Shown here in pieces: positions 53,467 through 63,900 of a DNA stretch of 64,000 bases; within the stretch, counting starts at the first letter, position 1; every line of letters begins with the position of its first letter. The translations under genes were made by a program, and so were the position numbers. Source of the DNA: Flavobacteriaceae bacterium PS02338. GTDB lineage: Bacteria; Bacteroidota; Bacteroidia; Sphingobacteriales; Sphingobacteriaceae. Location of the stretch: NCBI GenBank assembly GCA_029959615.1, contig JASCOD010000001.1:620001-684000 (forward strand), given 5' to 3'. The notes below the pieces were generated by a model that was given only the letters and a program-made list of their open reading frames with translations, did no database searches and was not told where the DNA came from.

Positions 53467-53931
53467 TTACTTAAATGAAATTAAAACCTTTGTTTCTATT
53501 ATATCGTTTAAAGCAATTTGGCTACTCACCAATTGCATTTTTTTTCCTTTTTCCTTCACCTGCTCTTCCAAAGTAATGGAGGCTTCGCCAACTTCAACTA
53601 GCTTTCCTTCTTTTTTATCGCCACTAGCCAACTTCACGGCCAATTCTCTACCCACATTTTTGGCGTATTGCCTAACTAGCTTTAGCGGCTCGCCAACTCC
53701 CGGAGAAGACACCTCAAGGTTGTATGCAGTTGCTATCGCATTTTCTTCCTCCAAGTGAAACCCAACATGCCTGCTGATGGCTACACAATCTTGTATGCTG
53801 ATGCCCTGATCTCCATCAACGTGGATAATTAACTTGTTGTTGGGCAACATCTTCACGTCCACTAAGAACAGCTCTGGCCTATCTGCAATCTTCTCTTCTA
53901 CCAGCTGACTAACTCTCTTTTCTATTTGCAT
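53467..53931 (-). CDS. rimP: Ribosome maturation factor RimP
   Basis: A 154-residue factor for 30S subunit assembly. The N-terminal alpha/beta domain contains VDGDQGISIQDCVAISRHVG with the LEVSSPGVGEPL motif that is diagnostic for RimP, followed by an SH3-like C-terminal domain (ELAVKLASGDKKEGKLVEV). First gene of the rimP-nusA-infB operon. The gap to nusA is 3 bp. Confidence 0.94.
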   Translation of the reverse strand: MQIEKRVSQLVEEKIADRPELFLVDVKMLPNNKLIIHVDGDQGISIQDCVAISRHVGFHLEEENAIATAYNLEVSSPGVGEPLKLVRQYAKNVGRELAVKLASGDKKEGKLVEVGEASITLEEQVKEKGKKMQLVSSQIALNDIIETKVLISFK

Positions 53932-53950
53932 TTCTAATTTTTGCTAAATA

Positions 53951-53978
53951 AAAAGAGGGGACACCTGTCCCCTCTTTT
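53951..53978 (-). terminator. Terminator of the barrel-protein gene
   Basis: A perfect 13-bp inverted sequence (AAAAGAGGGGACA and TGTCCCCTCTTTT) with a 2-nt centre, so the loop opens to about four bases or more. It lies 69 bp after the stop of the gene at 54048 and ahead of rimP. Confidence 0.85.
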
Positions 53979-54047
53979 CTTGTTTTGCTCTGCAAAGATA
54001 CAAAAATATTTTAAACTTAAAAATCAATACCGCTTAGGGTTAATGTT

Positions 54048-54725
54048 TTAGAAGTTAAATCTGGCACCAATAGAGAAATCTATCCGAGACAGGCTTTCTT
54101 TTTCATCCTTCTCAAAGGTCTCAGTAGTGGTTACACCACCGCTGCTATAAGTCAGCTTACTTAAGGTTCCTCCCGTCATCGAAATCTGTGCACCAATAGC
54201 AATGCTCTTGGTGATGTTCAAGTCGTAACCAGCATCTAAGGCCGAGCCAAAAGTTGCTCCTGTAATTTTTACCAACTGGCCATTCAATTTTGCATTGTTA
54301 TTGTAGCCTAAATAACCCAAGGCTAGCGAAAAAATAAAGGAATGCTTGGTGTTGGCCGTAGTGTATTTAGTTGAAAAACTAGGACCAACAAAACTATGGG
54401 CAATATCGTCACTCATTGCCACAGCAATTCCTTGTAGGTTGCCCGTGCCACTATTTGAGGTATTAAACTGGCTAAATTTAGCACCTAAACCCCAAGTAGG
54501 CTTAACAAAGTAAGTAACATCCGCACCAAAATGGCTTCCCGATTTGAGCTCAGCTACGTAATTACGGCTTTCGGCAGGAACAGCATCTGACGTTTTAGCT
54601 AACAGCTGACTAAATCCCCCCTGTACCGCAACCCTGAAGCGATTGAGCTCTACCGATTTGGTTTGGTTTTGTGCTTTTGCATTAATGGCTAGCCCCACTA
54701 AAAGCAACGCAAATAATTTTTTCAT
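54048..54725 (-). CDS. Small outer-membrane beta-barrel protein
   Basis: A 225-residue protein with a signal peptide (cleavage after NAKAQ, about residue 19). The mature part is a run of amphipathic strands separated by short turns (NRFRVAVQGGFSQLLAK, GADVTYFVKPTWGLGAKFSQF, SIAIGAQISMTGGTLSKLTY) and ends with the outer-membrane C-terminal pattern SRIDFSIGARFNF with a terminal Phe. It resembles the outer-membrane beta-barrel (OMP_b-brl) families. Function unknown. It stands alone and has its own terminator. Confidence 0.85.
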   Translation of the reverse strand: MKKLFALLLVGLAINAKAQNQTKSVELNRFRVAVQGGFSQLLAKTSDAVPAESRNYVAELKSGSHFGADVTYFVKPTWGLGAKFSQFNTSNSGTGNLQGIAVAMSDDIAHSFVGPSFSTKYTTANTKHSFIFSLALGYLGYNNNAKLNGQLVKITGATFGSALDAGYDLNITKSIAIGAQISMTGGTLSKLTYSSGGVTTTETFEKDEKESLSRIDFSIGARFNF

Positions 54726-54825
54726 CGTTAATGAGAATTAGATGGTTTATTATGATTTATATGGCGTGAAGATAATGGTTTGGCTAATGCTCAGCAAATT
54801 AATATGATATGAATTTTAGCTTATT

Positions 54826-56034
54826 CTAGTTTTTGCCCTCCTTGGCAATTAGCTTTTCAATCAAAACTCCCTGCTTTTCCAATTTATTATTTTGTTCAAT
54901 TAGCAGTAAAGTCATCTCCTCAATTTTTTTCAAAAGAATTTTATTCATCTCACCCAATTCAACACCATTTTGCTCTACTTCTTTTGCAGATGGCACTTCG
55001 GGCAAATGCTTATTCATTTTTATAAATGCCGCTATTTCTGTTAGGGTTTTAGGCCTATAGTTTTCTTCAAAAACATAATCTGGCCAGCCTGTCACTTCTA
55101 CTTTGATTTCCTTAGCACGAATTTTGCCGTTAACAGAAAGTTTTTCCCCGGCAGTAGTAGTAGTAGTTCCAATGCCAACATTGCCACCATTAGGATTTAA
55201 TACAATTGGGGTGTATCCGCCATCATACGCCTGAGATTGCAATTCGGCATAATTGGATGAAGTATTATAAGCCAGCGAAAGCCTCTTATCTGGATGGGTG
55301 CTACCCGTTACAAACAATTGAGCATTTGATGGTGCTGAAGAAGTATTCGCATCGGCCTGAACGTGAAGTTTTGCTTGAGGATTGGCCGTACCGACACCCA
55401 AATTGCCATTTTTGTCAATTCTCATTTTCTCGATGTTATTATTAGTAGAAAATGTTACAAATCCACCGTAACCATCACCTCCTCTATAAAAATTGATAGA
55501 ACTATTTACATTACCAAAAAAACTATGCTCAAGAGCAAAGCTTTTATTATTATAATTTTGGTTTTGTGCCTCAAAGCCCCTTACCCCTAAATATGTTCCA
55601 TCGCCAACGGCATCACCTATTTCCAACCTTCCCATCACAGTTCCCAATGCACCGTTGTCGGAGAATCTTCCCACATCTAAAAAAGCTCTAGGAATGGTTG
55701 TTCCTATGCCAACATTGCCATTTGTTTCCAACACAACCTTTGACCAAGGCTGTGTTGCCGCATTATTAGTTTTTCTAAACCATAATTGTTGGTCAGAGAA
55801 ACTTCCGGCAAATTGCATAGCATAATTATTTGAATTGTTACTATGCCTAACATCCAATAAGTGCCACCAAGAGGCTGCCCCCGCAGGGTAATTAACAGGG
55901 TTATATGCTTCAAAAAAACCCGACGTGGCTCCCGCATCTCCCCTCAACCCCGCATCATCCCGAGTTTGTGTAATTTGCGCATTTACTATTTTAACACAAA
56001 AGATAAGTAAAGGTAAAATGATAAGTTTTTTCAT
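54826..56034 (-). CDS. Tail-fibre-like surface protein, copy A
   Basis: A 402-residue exported protein (signal peptide ending VNAQ). A pyocin-knob-like region (about 35-105, with QLWFRKTNNAATQPWSKVVL) is followed by three GNVGIGTT-type short repeats (near 108, 212 and 285), which resemble phage tail-fibre repeats. A C-terminal domain (about 297-390) is widespread in Bacteroidota: KIRAKEIKVEVTGWPDYVF, LTEIAAFIKMNKHLPEVPSA and a coiled-coil LLKKIEEMTLLLIEQNNKLE. It is probably an adhesin or a secreted surface fibre. It sits 2 bp after its paralogue, so they share a transcript. The C-terminal 250 bp are nearly identical to the paralogue. Confidence 0.8.
   Translation of the reverse strand: MKKLIILPLLIFCVKIVNAQITQTRDDAGLRGDAGATSGFFEAYNPVNYPAGAASWWHLLDVRHSNNSNNYAMQFAGSFSDQQLWFRKTNNAATQPWSKVVLETNGNVGIGTTIPRAFLDVGRFSDNGALGTVMGRLEIGDAVGDGTYLGVRGFEAQNQNYNNKSFALEHSFFGNVNSSINFYRGGDGYGGFVTFSTNNNIEKMRIDKNGNLGVGTANPQAKLHVQADANTSSAPSNAQLFVTGSTHPDKRLSLAYNTSSNYAELQSQAYDGGYTPIVLNPNGGNVGIGTTTTTAGEKLSVNGKIRAKEIKVEVTGWPDYVFEENYRPKTLTEIAAFIKMNKHLPEVPSAKEVEQNGVELGEMNKILLKKIEEMTLLLIEQNNKLEKQGVLIEKLIAKEGKN
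54885..55147. repeat. Near-identical direct repeat, copy 1 of 2
   Basis: The DNA encoding the C-terminal domain of copy A recurs at 56066-56328, offset 1181 bp, with only scattered substitutions. Recombination between the copies would delete one whole gene and fuse the N-terminus of copy B to the C-terminus of copy A. Confidence 0.8.
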
Positions 56035-56036
56035 GG

Positions 56037-57056
56037 CTATTTCTTTTTCTCAAGTTGTTCAATTCTATTATTTTGCTCAATTAGCAGTAAAGTCATCTCC
56101 TCAATTTTTTTCAAAAGAATTTTATTCATCTCACCCAATTCAATACCTTTCTGCTCCACTTCTTTTGCAGATGGTACTTCGGGCAAATGCTTATTCATTT
56201 TTATAAATGCTGCTATTTCAGCTAGTGTTTTAGGCCTATAGTTTTCTTCAAAAACATAATCCGGCCAGCCTGTTACTTCTACCTTGATTTCCTGCGCCCT
56301 GATTTTGCCGTTAACGGATAGTTTTTCCTTCGGGGTGGCAGTACCGATACCGACATCACCGCTAACAGGATCAACCACTAGGGTTTTCGAAATATCAACC
56401 CAGCTCCCCAAATGAATTACGTTATTTCCAGAACTACCCTGATATAAACCACCAAGCCTCGATGTTCCGCCAAGTTTAATGTTTTGACCCACAGCATTAG
56501 CCTCTAAGGCATGAGTTGTTGAAGCTCCTAAACTAGTAATATCCTGCAATGTATAAGCTAAGGTAGATTTTATATTAGCAGTATTGGAAACCCTAAACTT
56601 AGTACCGTCATACGTCATATATAAAACTGGATTCTCTAATATATCTGATCCATCAAAAGTATACCCGCCCCACTTTGATGCATTACCGCTAATATTAATA
56701 TCATAAAATCCACCATCGGCCGACACAATATTATTGCCATTAAATTTAGGCCTTACGCCTTCAAAATTAAAAGCGCCTGTAGCTCTGTCTACACTAAATA
56801 CCCTACCTAAGTAAGACCCATTGTCAGCATAACGGAACAAATCAAAATTAGCCCCCCCATTTGCTCCACTTTCAGGATCTGGATTTACAGAAAGCAGCCA
56901 GCGCATAGCTCCATCTGTTTGAAAATGGACGCCTCTATAAGAACCAAGACCATTTGATAAAGTTACCGATTGATAGGTTGGATTTAATTGAGAATAGGTC
57001 TCCAATGAAATCAATGTGCCCAAAAAGGACATGACATAAAAAATAAATTTTCTCAT
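56037..57056 (-). CDS. Tail-fibre-like surface protein, copy B
   Basis: A 339-residue exported paralogue of the protein at 54826 (signal peptide ending ETYSQ). Its N-terminal 230 residues differ completely from copy A but are also beta-rich with Gly/Asn turns, and there is a single GDVGIGTATP repeat near 240. The C-terminal domain (about 250-338) is almost the same as in copy A. A domain-shuffling origin, with variable fibre shaft and fixed tip, is likely. No partner gene upstream. A 385-bp gene-poor stretch separates it from the RHS locus. Confidence 0.8.
   Translation of the reverse strand: MRKFIFYVMSFLGTLISLETYSQLNPTYQSVTLSNGLGSYRGVHFQTDGAMRWLLSVNPDPESGANGGANFDLFRYADNGSYLGRVFSVDRATGAFNFEGVRPKFNGNNIVSADGGFYDINISGNASKWGGYTFDGSDILENPVLYMTYDGTKFRVSNTANIKSTLAYTLQDITSLGASTTHALEANAVGQNIKLGGTSRLGGLYQGSSGNNVIHLGSWVDISKTLVVDPVSGDVGIGTATPKEKLSVNGKIRAQEIKVEVTGWPDYVFEENYRPKTLAEIAAFIKMNKHLPEVPSAKEVEQKGIELGEMNKILLKKIEEMTLLLIEQNNRIEQLEKKK
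56066..56328. repeat. Near-identical direct repeat, copy 2 of 2
   Basis: Partner of the repeat at 54885-55147, in the same orientation. Identity begins inside the coiled-coil codons and fades just before the GIGT repeat, so it covers one complete domain. Confidence 0.8.
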
Positions 57057-57157
57057 TTAATGAACGTTTTTAATTAGCTAGACCATTGCTACTATTAATC
57101 AAGTAACATCGCCTTATAAATAGTTTTTGTTTTTAACATTTTTTAATAGTGGTATTA

Positions 57158-57436
57158 TTAATACCCGTCTGGTTTAAGTGTTCTGAAAGACCACTTAAAC
57201 TCCTCATGAAAACCAAGGTCTCCAGACCGGAATAAAGTACTGCATAAAAGCCTCATTTCTTCATTACTTCTTGTTGTCATATCATTTTCTTTTCTGCTAC
57301 TATTTCCAGACGAACTTGTACCGATGTATCGGTAGTCTTCGGTTTCATGTTTAGGTTTAAGTGACCGCTGAAAAAGCGAACACTTAAACCAGTTGGGGGT
57401 TACAGTTGTGCAACAGCCACGGCACGCGTGCGCTAG
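57158..57436 (-). pseudogene. Unannotated 92-codon open frame bounded by two palindromes
   Basis: Reading the minus strand by hand gives an open frame from just after a TAG (57437-57439) to a TAA at 57158, 92 codons without a stop and without an ATG before about codon 49 (57290). The predicted peptide starts with a Cys-rich part (AHACRGCCTTVTPNW) and contains YRYIGTSSSGNSSRKEND in the middle. It has the related phrases FKCSLFQRSLKP at the start and FKWSFRTLKP at the end. Each phrase is encoded by a palindrome with TTTAAGTG / CACTTAAA arms (57172-57200 and 57354-57390). It could be a gene fragment, a remnant of a mobile or RHS-linked cassette, or a non-ATG gene. No family was recognised. Confidence 0.5.
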
Positions 57437-57441
57437 CTAGG

Positions 57442-57957
57442 CTATAAAATAAATGCACCTGTCTTCGTCATATCGTTTAATAATTTGCGGTGAGCTTTTT
57501 TAAAATCATTGTTGCTTTCTAAGACAGAAATTATCTCATCTCGGAAAGATGATATTCTATGATTCTCATCAGTTAATTTCTCAGTTGTTGAAAAATTATC
57601 GTCAATAATCATCTCGGATTGTTCGTGAGCTTTTACATAAAGTTTAATCCTAAACTCGTCTGGAGGACTCACTGTTGAAGTGTCATTCCGTAAGTAAACT
57701 TTACCACTAATGCTTGCTATATCATTTTTCTCAAAAGATTTTTTAATTTTCATCTCTTCCTTTACTGAAAATAAAATGCGGCTCTCTTCCAAATTAGGAT
57801 AATTAACGTAAATCTTACGCTTATTATAGTCAACTTGTATGTAAGGGCTATATATAAATAAAAGATTATGCTTATTCTCTCTATACTCCTTATCTTCCCT
57901 CACACAGGAAACCGCTATAAGGAGTATTAATAAAATTACTATATTTTTTATTTTCAT
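57442..57957 (-). CDS. Lipoprotein, candidate immunity protein for the RHS toxin
   Basis: A 171-residue lipoprotein from the ATG at 57957. Its signal peptide ends in the lipobox IAVSC (Cys ~18). The mature part has no recognised domain, with mixed strands and helices (NLLFIYSPYIQVDYNKRKIYV, DEFRIKLYVKAHEQSEMII). The start codon overlaps the TGA of the RHS gene (ATGA, 4 bp), the tightest possible coupling. In polymorphic toxin systems the gene directly after the toxin tip normally encodes the cognate immunity protein. A lipoprotein would protect in the periplasm or at the membrane. Function is inferred only from position. A GTG 6 bp upstream is an alternative start. Confidence 0.65.
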   Translation of the reverse strand: MKIKNIVILLILLIAVSCVREDKEYRENKHNLLFIYSPYIQVDYNKRKIYVNYPNLEESRILFSVKEEMKIKKSFEKNDIASISGKVYLRNDTSTVSPPDEFRIKLYVKAHEQSEMIIDDNFSTTEKLTDENHRISSFRDEIISVLESNNDFKKAHRKLLNDMTKTGAFIL

Positions 57958-60900
57958 AACCACAATGGAATTTTATTAAATAAACGCCAAGAGAAAGATT
58001 TAGGATATGGACCTATAGCGGGCACATATAATCCTTTCAGAAAACCAATGTTATAATATTTCGTATAAGCATGGCTATAAGCAGAAGCGGCACGCTCTGT
58101 ATATAGACTAGCAGATGCTTGACTAAATGAATTATAATGCCAAACATGTAGGTATTCGTGTTTAAATATCATGTTTTTAGTAATTAAATTATAACCTTTT
58201 ACTCCAGGGGCAACTACTATCCTTGTACTTAAAAGTTTTCCGCTAGAAGAGTATTTCGCCCCAGTATATGCTCCAGTCAGTCCTCTCTTTCTAATGATGA
58301 GGCCGTTTACATCAAGTTTATCCTCAGCTCCAGATAGCGAAATTGTAGTTCTCAATTCCTTTTCTACTTGTTCAATATTCATCCCATCAAGACGACCGAT
58401 AGTCAAATCATAGTCTGCTCTCATTTCAGCCGTTGACTGATATCTAACATTTGAATTGGAAGTTGATCCGACGGTTATGTAGTCAATAGACTCTCCAGAG
58501 CCTGTCCAAAAATTCCTACCATCCAAAGCCGCATCTATGCCGCCTACAACACCTCCTACGATACCCCCCCCCAAAGCACCCATCCCCCCACCTTTCAATC
58601 CTGCTAGCAAAGAACTTCCAAAACCCTGTCCATTAACCAGCCCATTTCCAAAGCCACCTACGAACCCTCCAGCACCTCCTCCGGAAGCTCCAACTACAGC
58701 CCCAGAAAGGAATCCACTACCAACTGTTTTTGCTGCTGTTGTACCCCAAAACCCTGCTCCAAAGCTTCCACCACCAAGTGCAGAACTCACACCACTGCCG
58801 ATTCCAGCACCCAAAGCTCCAGCCAAAGCCCCAACAGCAAAATGTCCGAGTCCTTTACTATTAAACTGGAAACCATTTGACATCCAATTTACAAAGCCAC
58901 CAAATATTGCACCAGCTATTAAATGTATAAATTCTCCACTCGGATCACTTGCAATCAGCGGATTATTCATCACATACCCATACCGATTAAAGTTCTGGGT
59001 GTTATATGGATCCTGCACGAAATTATCTGGAGATAAAAACCGATGCAATTTAGGGTCGTACAAACGGCCATTCATATTAATGAGGCCAACATTTAACAAA
59101 TGCTCATGCCCCGTATAACCACGGTCGGTAATTACAAAAACAGTCAACGGGTTGCCATTGCCATCTGTCAAGGCTACGATATTCCCCCAGGCATCAAATT
59201 GTCGCTTTTCTACGGCATTGCCATCTACATCAGTTATCAAAACAATACTACCAAGATGGTCTCGGTGTAAGTAATATAAGTTCTGCGTTGTGCCTACAGT
59301 GTTGTGTACTTCTTTAAAAATGGCGGGAGCGTCATAGGCATCACCGCTTAAATAAAATACAAAACTGGTTTCACCGGTAACGATATTACGTGTAATTTCC
59401 ATACCTCCATCTTCACTATAATGGCGGCGCATAGAGCGCAATACCTTATCTGAATCATCGCTACCATAGTACATGGTGCTGCGTTGCAACGCAGCATTGT
59501 ATAAAAAGTCTATCTGCTCCTTACCTTGCTCATTAATATTTACTGGTTTCTTAAAGGCGTTAAAGGTGAGCTGTTGCAAGGTCCTGTCTTGGTACCAAGT
59601 GGTCGCTGTTGGTATTGGGTTGCTGAGCTCTGTTTGTTGGTAGCCTACGCCGCTGTAACCATAATTTCCCAGTTGACTGTTATAGGTGATACGTCCACGG
59701 GGGTCGTAGGTTTGGCTATAGTCGTCGTTATTATCGCTGAAGTCTGTCAACCGATCTTGGTTGTCATAATAAAAGCTCTCGTTCCAACTTAGGGCACTAT
59801 TACTACGGCTGTTGAGGTTGCCACGCAGGGCATCAAAGCTATAGCCCAGGTTCATAAGCGTGGCAGGGTTGGTGCCTATACGCTCAGTTACCGTACTTTG
59901 TGGTAGGTTAAAATTGTCGTAATTGTATGTGGTCTTTAAACTATTACCCTGTAATTCGGAGGCTAATTGTCCATTGCTTTTTAAGGTATTTACTTTGTTC
60001 AGTACTTTTCCTGTGCTTTGGTCTACCGCTTGCAATAGCTCGCCATTTTGATAGGTATAAGCAACCGTACGTGTCGCGGTGGTATTGCTGGCCTTGTCCT
60101 TGGCTTGGTAGGTTTCGGTAGCAATTCGGTTGTAGCCATCATAAGTATAGCTTTTGGTAAAGCGGGCATGGAGGTTATCCTCTACAGTGCTGCTTAAACG
60201 CTTATCGTTATCATAAGTGTAGCTATAAGTGGCGTTGTTACCATCTGTATTGGTAAAAGTAAGGCCTGTTAACAATTTGGTAGTATTGTTGTAGCTATAA
60301 ACATAGCCAATTCCAGTTTCATCGCCAGTAAGTGTTTTAGCACTAAGTTTGCCCGTCGCATTGTTATAGGTATAGTTAGTAACACCTTTTGGTGTAGTTT
60401 CTTGCATAATCTCACCAAAACCGTTATAAGTATAGGTGTATTGCCCTGCGCTTGGGTCGGTCAATTTAGTTTTGCGCCCCCAGCCATCATATTCTAAACT
60501 TTGGGTAGAGCCTTCATAATCTGCGGTTTTTAAACCTCCATGCGCATAATAGCTATAATTGATAGTGCCTCCAGGGTCTTGTACGCTGATAGTTTGCCCC
60601 AAAGCATTTTTTGTAGTGGTTACACTTTTAGTGCCATCGTTTACGGTGGTAATTAAGCCGTTATAGGTATAGCTTACCGATTTACCTGTATAGGAAGTTG
60701 TTTTTTTGACACGTCCATATTCGTCAAACTCGGTTTCGTTCCATTGGTTATAACTGCCTGGTGCGGCGGGTTGGCTTTGGCGGTAAGCTCTTCCGTAAAC
60801 ATCGTACTCGATAGCGGTGCCAACTAAGCTGCCCGTAACAGTTTTCTCTGTAGCATGGGTGGCCTGCCCTAAGAGATTATAATAAGTAGTTTTTTCGCGA

Positions 60901-63900
60901 CCCTCATCATCTATTTTAACAATCTTATAGCCATTAGCCTCAGGGTCAAAGCTGGTAAAGGAATAATTGCCCATATAATCTAAGGTCATGAAAGGTCTTC
61001 CCCACCAACCATCGTGCATATATTGTGTTTCCTGCCCATAAGGATTGGTTTCCACCTCCAAAACACCATAATAGGGATCGTAGGAAGTAAGTGTAACCAA
61101 GCCCTCCACATCAGTTTGGCTAGTAGGGAAACGACCCGTTGCATCATAAGTTGCGCTGGTGGTTCTTGTTCCGCTGGCAGTAGTAATACTTTTTTGAGTA
61201 ACATTGCCAAAAGCATCATAGGTAAGATTTTCGGTAATCCACGGCGTGCCATGGCCTTTCTTTTTAATTTGTGTTGGCAAAAAACCTGTATAGCTATATT
61301 CTTCTTCGGTGTTATGCGTATCTCCTGCGGCACTCATAGTAGTTTTACGGCTTAGTGGTCTGCCTAAATAATAGCCAGAAGCATTATTATCATAGGTAAG
61401 CTCTTCGGTTTTAAGGCCAATACCGCTTAAATTGGTAGTAGTTTTGGTTACATTATAATAGCTATCGTACTCATTAAGCTGTAAAGTGTTGGTGCCGTTC
61501 AATAGATCTTTACTGGTCACAGAAGTTACGCTATTAATGAACACTTTGCTAGGCAGTAGCTGGGTATTGTAGGTATAGTCGGTACGGGTTAGGTAATCAC
61601 TTAGGGTAGCGGCATCATTAACGCCTGCGGTAGGGTTAGTAATTTGGGCGATATAGATGCCATTATTACCTATAGCCTCAAACCCATCCGCTAAGATAAT
61701 AGAGTTGCTAGCTTCGGTGGTTTGCGTTGCAACAATAGGCGAAGAAAGGACGATGTTAGGTGGTGCGGCAGCCATATTGGTAACCGACGAATTAAGGTAG
61801 GGATATTTTGTAGTAAAGGCTTTAATGGGCGCACCGCGTAGCGCTGGATCTGACAAGGTAATGTTAAACATGCGATTCTCATCATTAGCATCTACATGCC
61901 AGTTGCTGCGGATTACTTTGCCAAAGCCAAGAAAGCCCAATCCTTCTGTATTAGTTACAGCGTTGGCATAACCAAAAATCTGTTGAAGATGATTGGTATT
62001 CTTATAAGCCTTCGTAATCTTTGATACCACAGCAAAGCTCGGCACATTCTCAAATTCTACATTGGGATAAGTTTGCCCGTAATTGGCCTCATACAAGGGA
62101 ATATCATTATTGTAACTATTTGCATAGTAACCACTCATTAGCGGCTGATAGCTGATATCCTGTGTTTCATCTTTATTCCAAATACGGTCTAACCTTTTGG
62201 CTACTTGCATATTTGCCCCTAGGCGGTAAAGCGAGAGTGTATTGTCGCTTAAAAAACCTACCTCAAGATTAGGATTCTCCTTATCAAGTGCAAGCACAAC
62301 AGGGATGGGGTTACGTTTTAGATTGGTCTGTCTGGTAGCCACATTTTGCCAATCAAAATTGAATATTATACCTCCGGCTTCCGTATAGCCCATGTTATGG
62401 GCTCTTCTTAGTGTAATCGTACCTGTAGAGCTATCATCGGCTGTTTGTGACAATACCTGGGCAATATCTGTTTTACCATCTCCATTGATGTCTATCGGCA
62501 TGAGGGCACTTGTCGTCTGATTCCATTGGTTATTCTGATACCATGTGTTTGATGAACCTTTGGCGAATGGCGATGGCAACATTTGCGTATGCTTTTTGAA
62601 ACTTTTTCCATTAGACATAAATAGCGCAAACTGATAAGCAGTAGACGTAGAAAACATGATATCTGTTTTACCATCACCATTGTAATCTCCTAACAATACT
62701 ACTTCGTTGTTGCTAGTGGTTATTCTGGAGTCGTTCTCCTGCCACAGCAGTTCCAAAGACCCTGCATTGTTTAATGAATACACATAGATTGCCCCATTCT
62801 TTACATGGAAGAGATCTGTCTTCCCATCTCCGTTAAAATCTACCGCATAAAGTTTATCTCCTGCAAAATAGGATTGAGATAAAGCGCCCAAATTGATGAT
62901 GTTATTGCTTGTAATTCTCCTATCTAGATTAATTAAATGGACATTTGAACCGCCATCTCCATAGTTAAACTCGCCGTATTGATAACTAGCCCTATCATCA
63001 TAGGGGTCGAAATACCACATGGCCCGCTCTATAATTACAATACTGGCGTCGCCCACGGCAATGATATCGGTCAACCCATCGCCATTAAAATCACCAGACA
63101 GAAAGTGTTGCTCAATTCTTACTCCGTCATGATATTGCTGAGTCATCTCTGAATAATAAGACGGCCCTTTTGGCAAATTATTCCACAATCTATCGTACTG
63201 GAAATAAACGGGTGCCGTGGTACCCCTTGATAGCACATCAAACTTATAGGAAGTCTGCTGGTCCTTCACCACAGCAAAACCATCGCCCGAAAGCAATTTT
63301 GAATCATGATTAAGCCATTTTATTGGAAAAAGTTCTTTATAACTACCTGTATTTACCTCATAACCAAACTGCGTATATGGAGCGCCTGGTTCAAGGTCAA
63401 AGAAGGTCCAAAACTTATTTTTAGCAGTAGGTTGCAAGACAAAACCCATGGAACCAGTACCCGTAAAATCTCCAAATATGGCCTCCGAGTTGTTACTAGC
63501 AATTTGGGAGATGCTTAGATTAGAAACCGTACTAGAGTAGGTTAAATCACTACTTGTTTCGTAAGAAAAATAAATTCTACCTAAAGATCTTGTTTCATTA
63601 CCATTGGTCTCCACCAATCCGTCTAGCCTTTGATAGCCAATAAGATTCATGGCATCGGTTTCGATATTGTAATGTCTAAGATAGGTTCCGCTAACACTGA
63701 TAGAAATCTTGTTGAGTATAAAATCTCTAAAGACATTCTGTCCCGCCAAATAGGCCTGTTCGGGTCTTTGGGCGGTCTGATAACTGAAACTTACCACGTT
63801 TATACCCTGCCCCGTTCCTAATGTACCATAATTGATTTGTAGCAATTTTAGCACATTGCTTGCCGATGTATAAACATAATTTATCCTAGCCCCCAAATTA

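Noticed and set aside
58537..59118. Proline-rich 193-codon plus-strand frame
   Set aside because: It is the antisense of the glycine-rich linker and core of the RHS gene. Pro codons mirror Gly codons, and there is no signal peptide or similarity.
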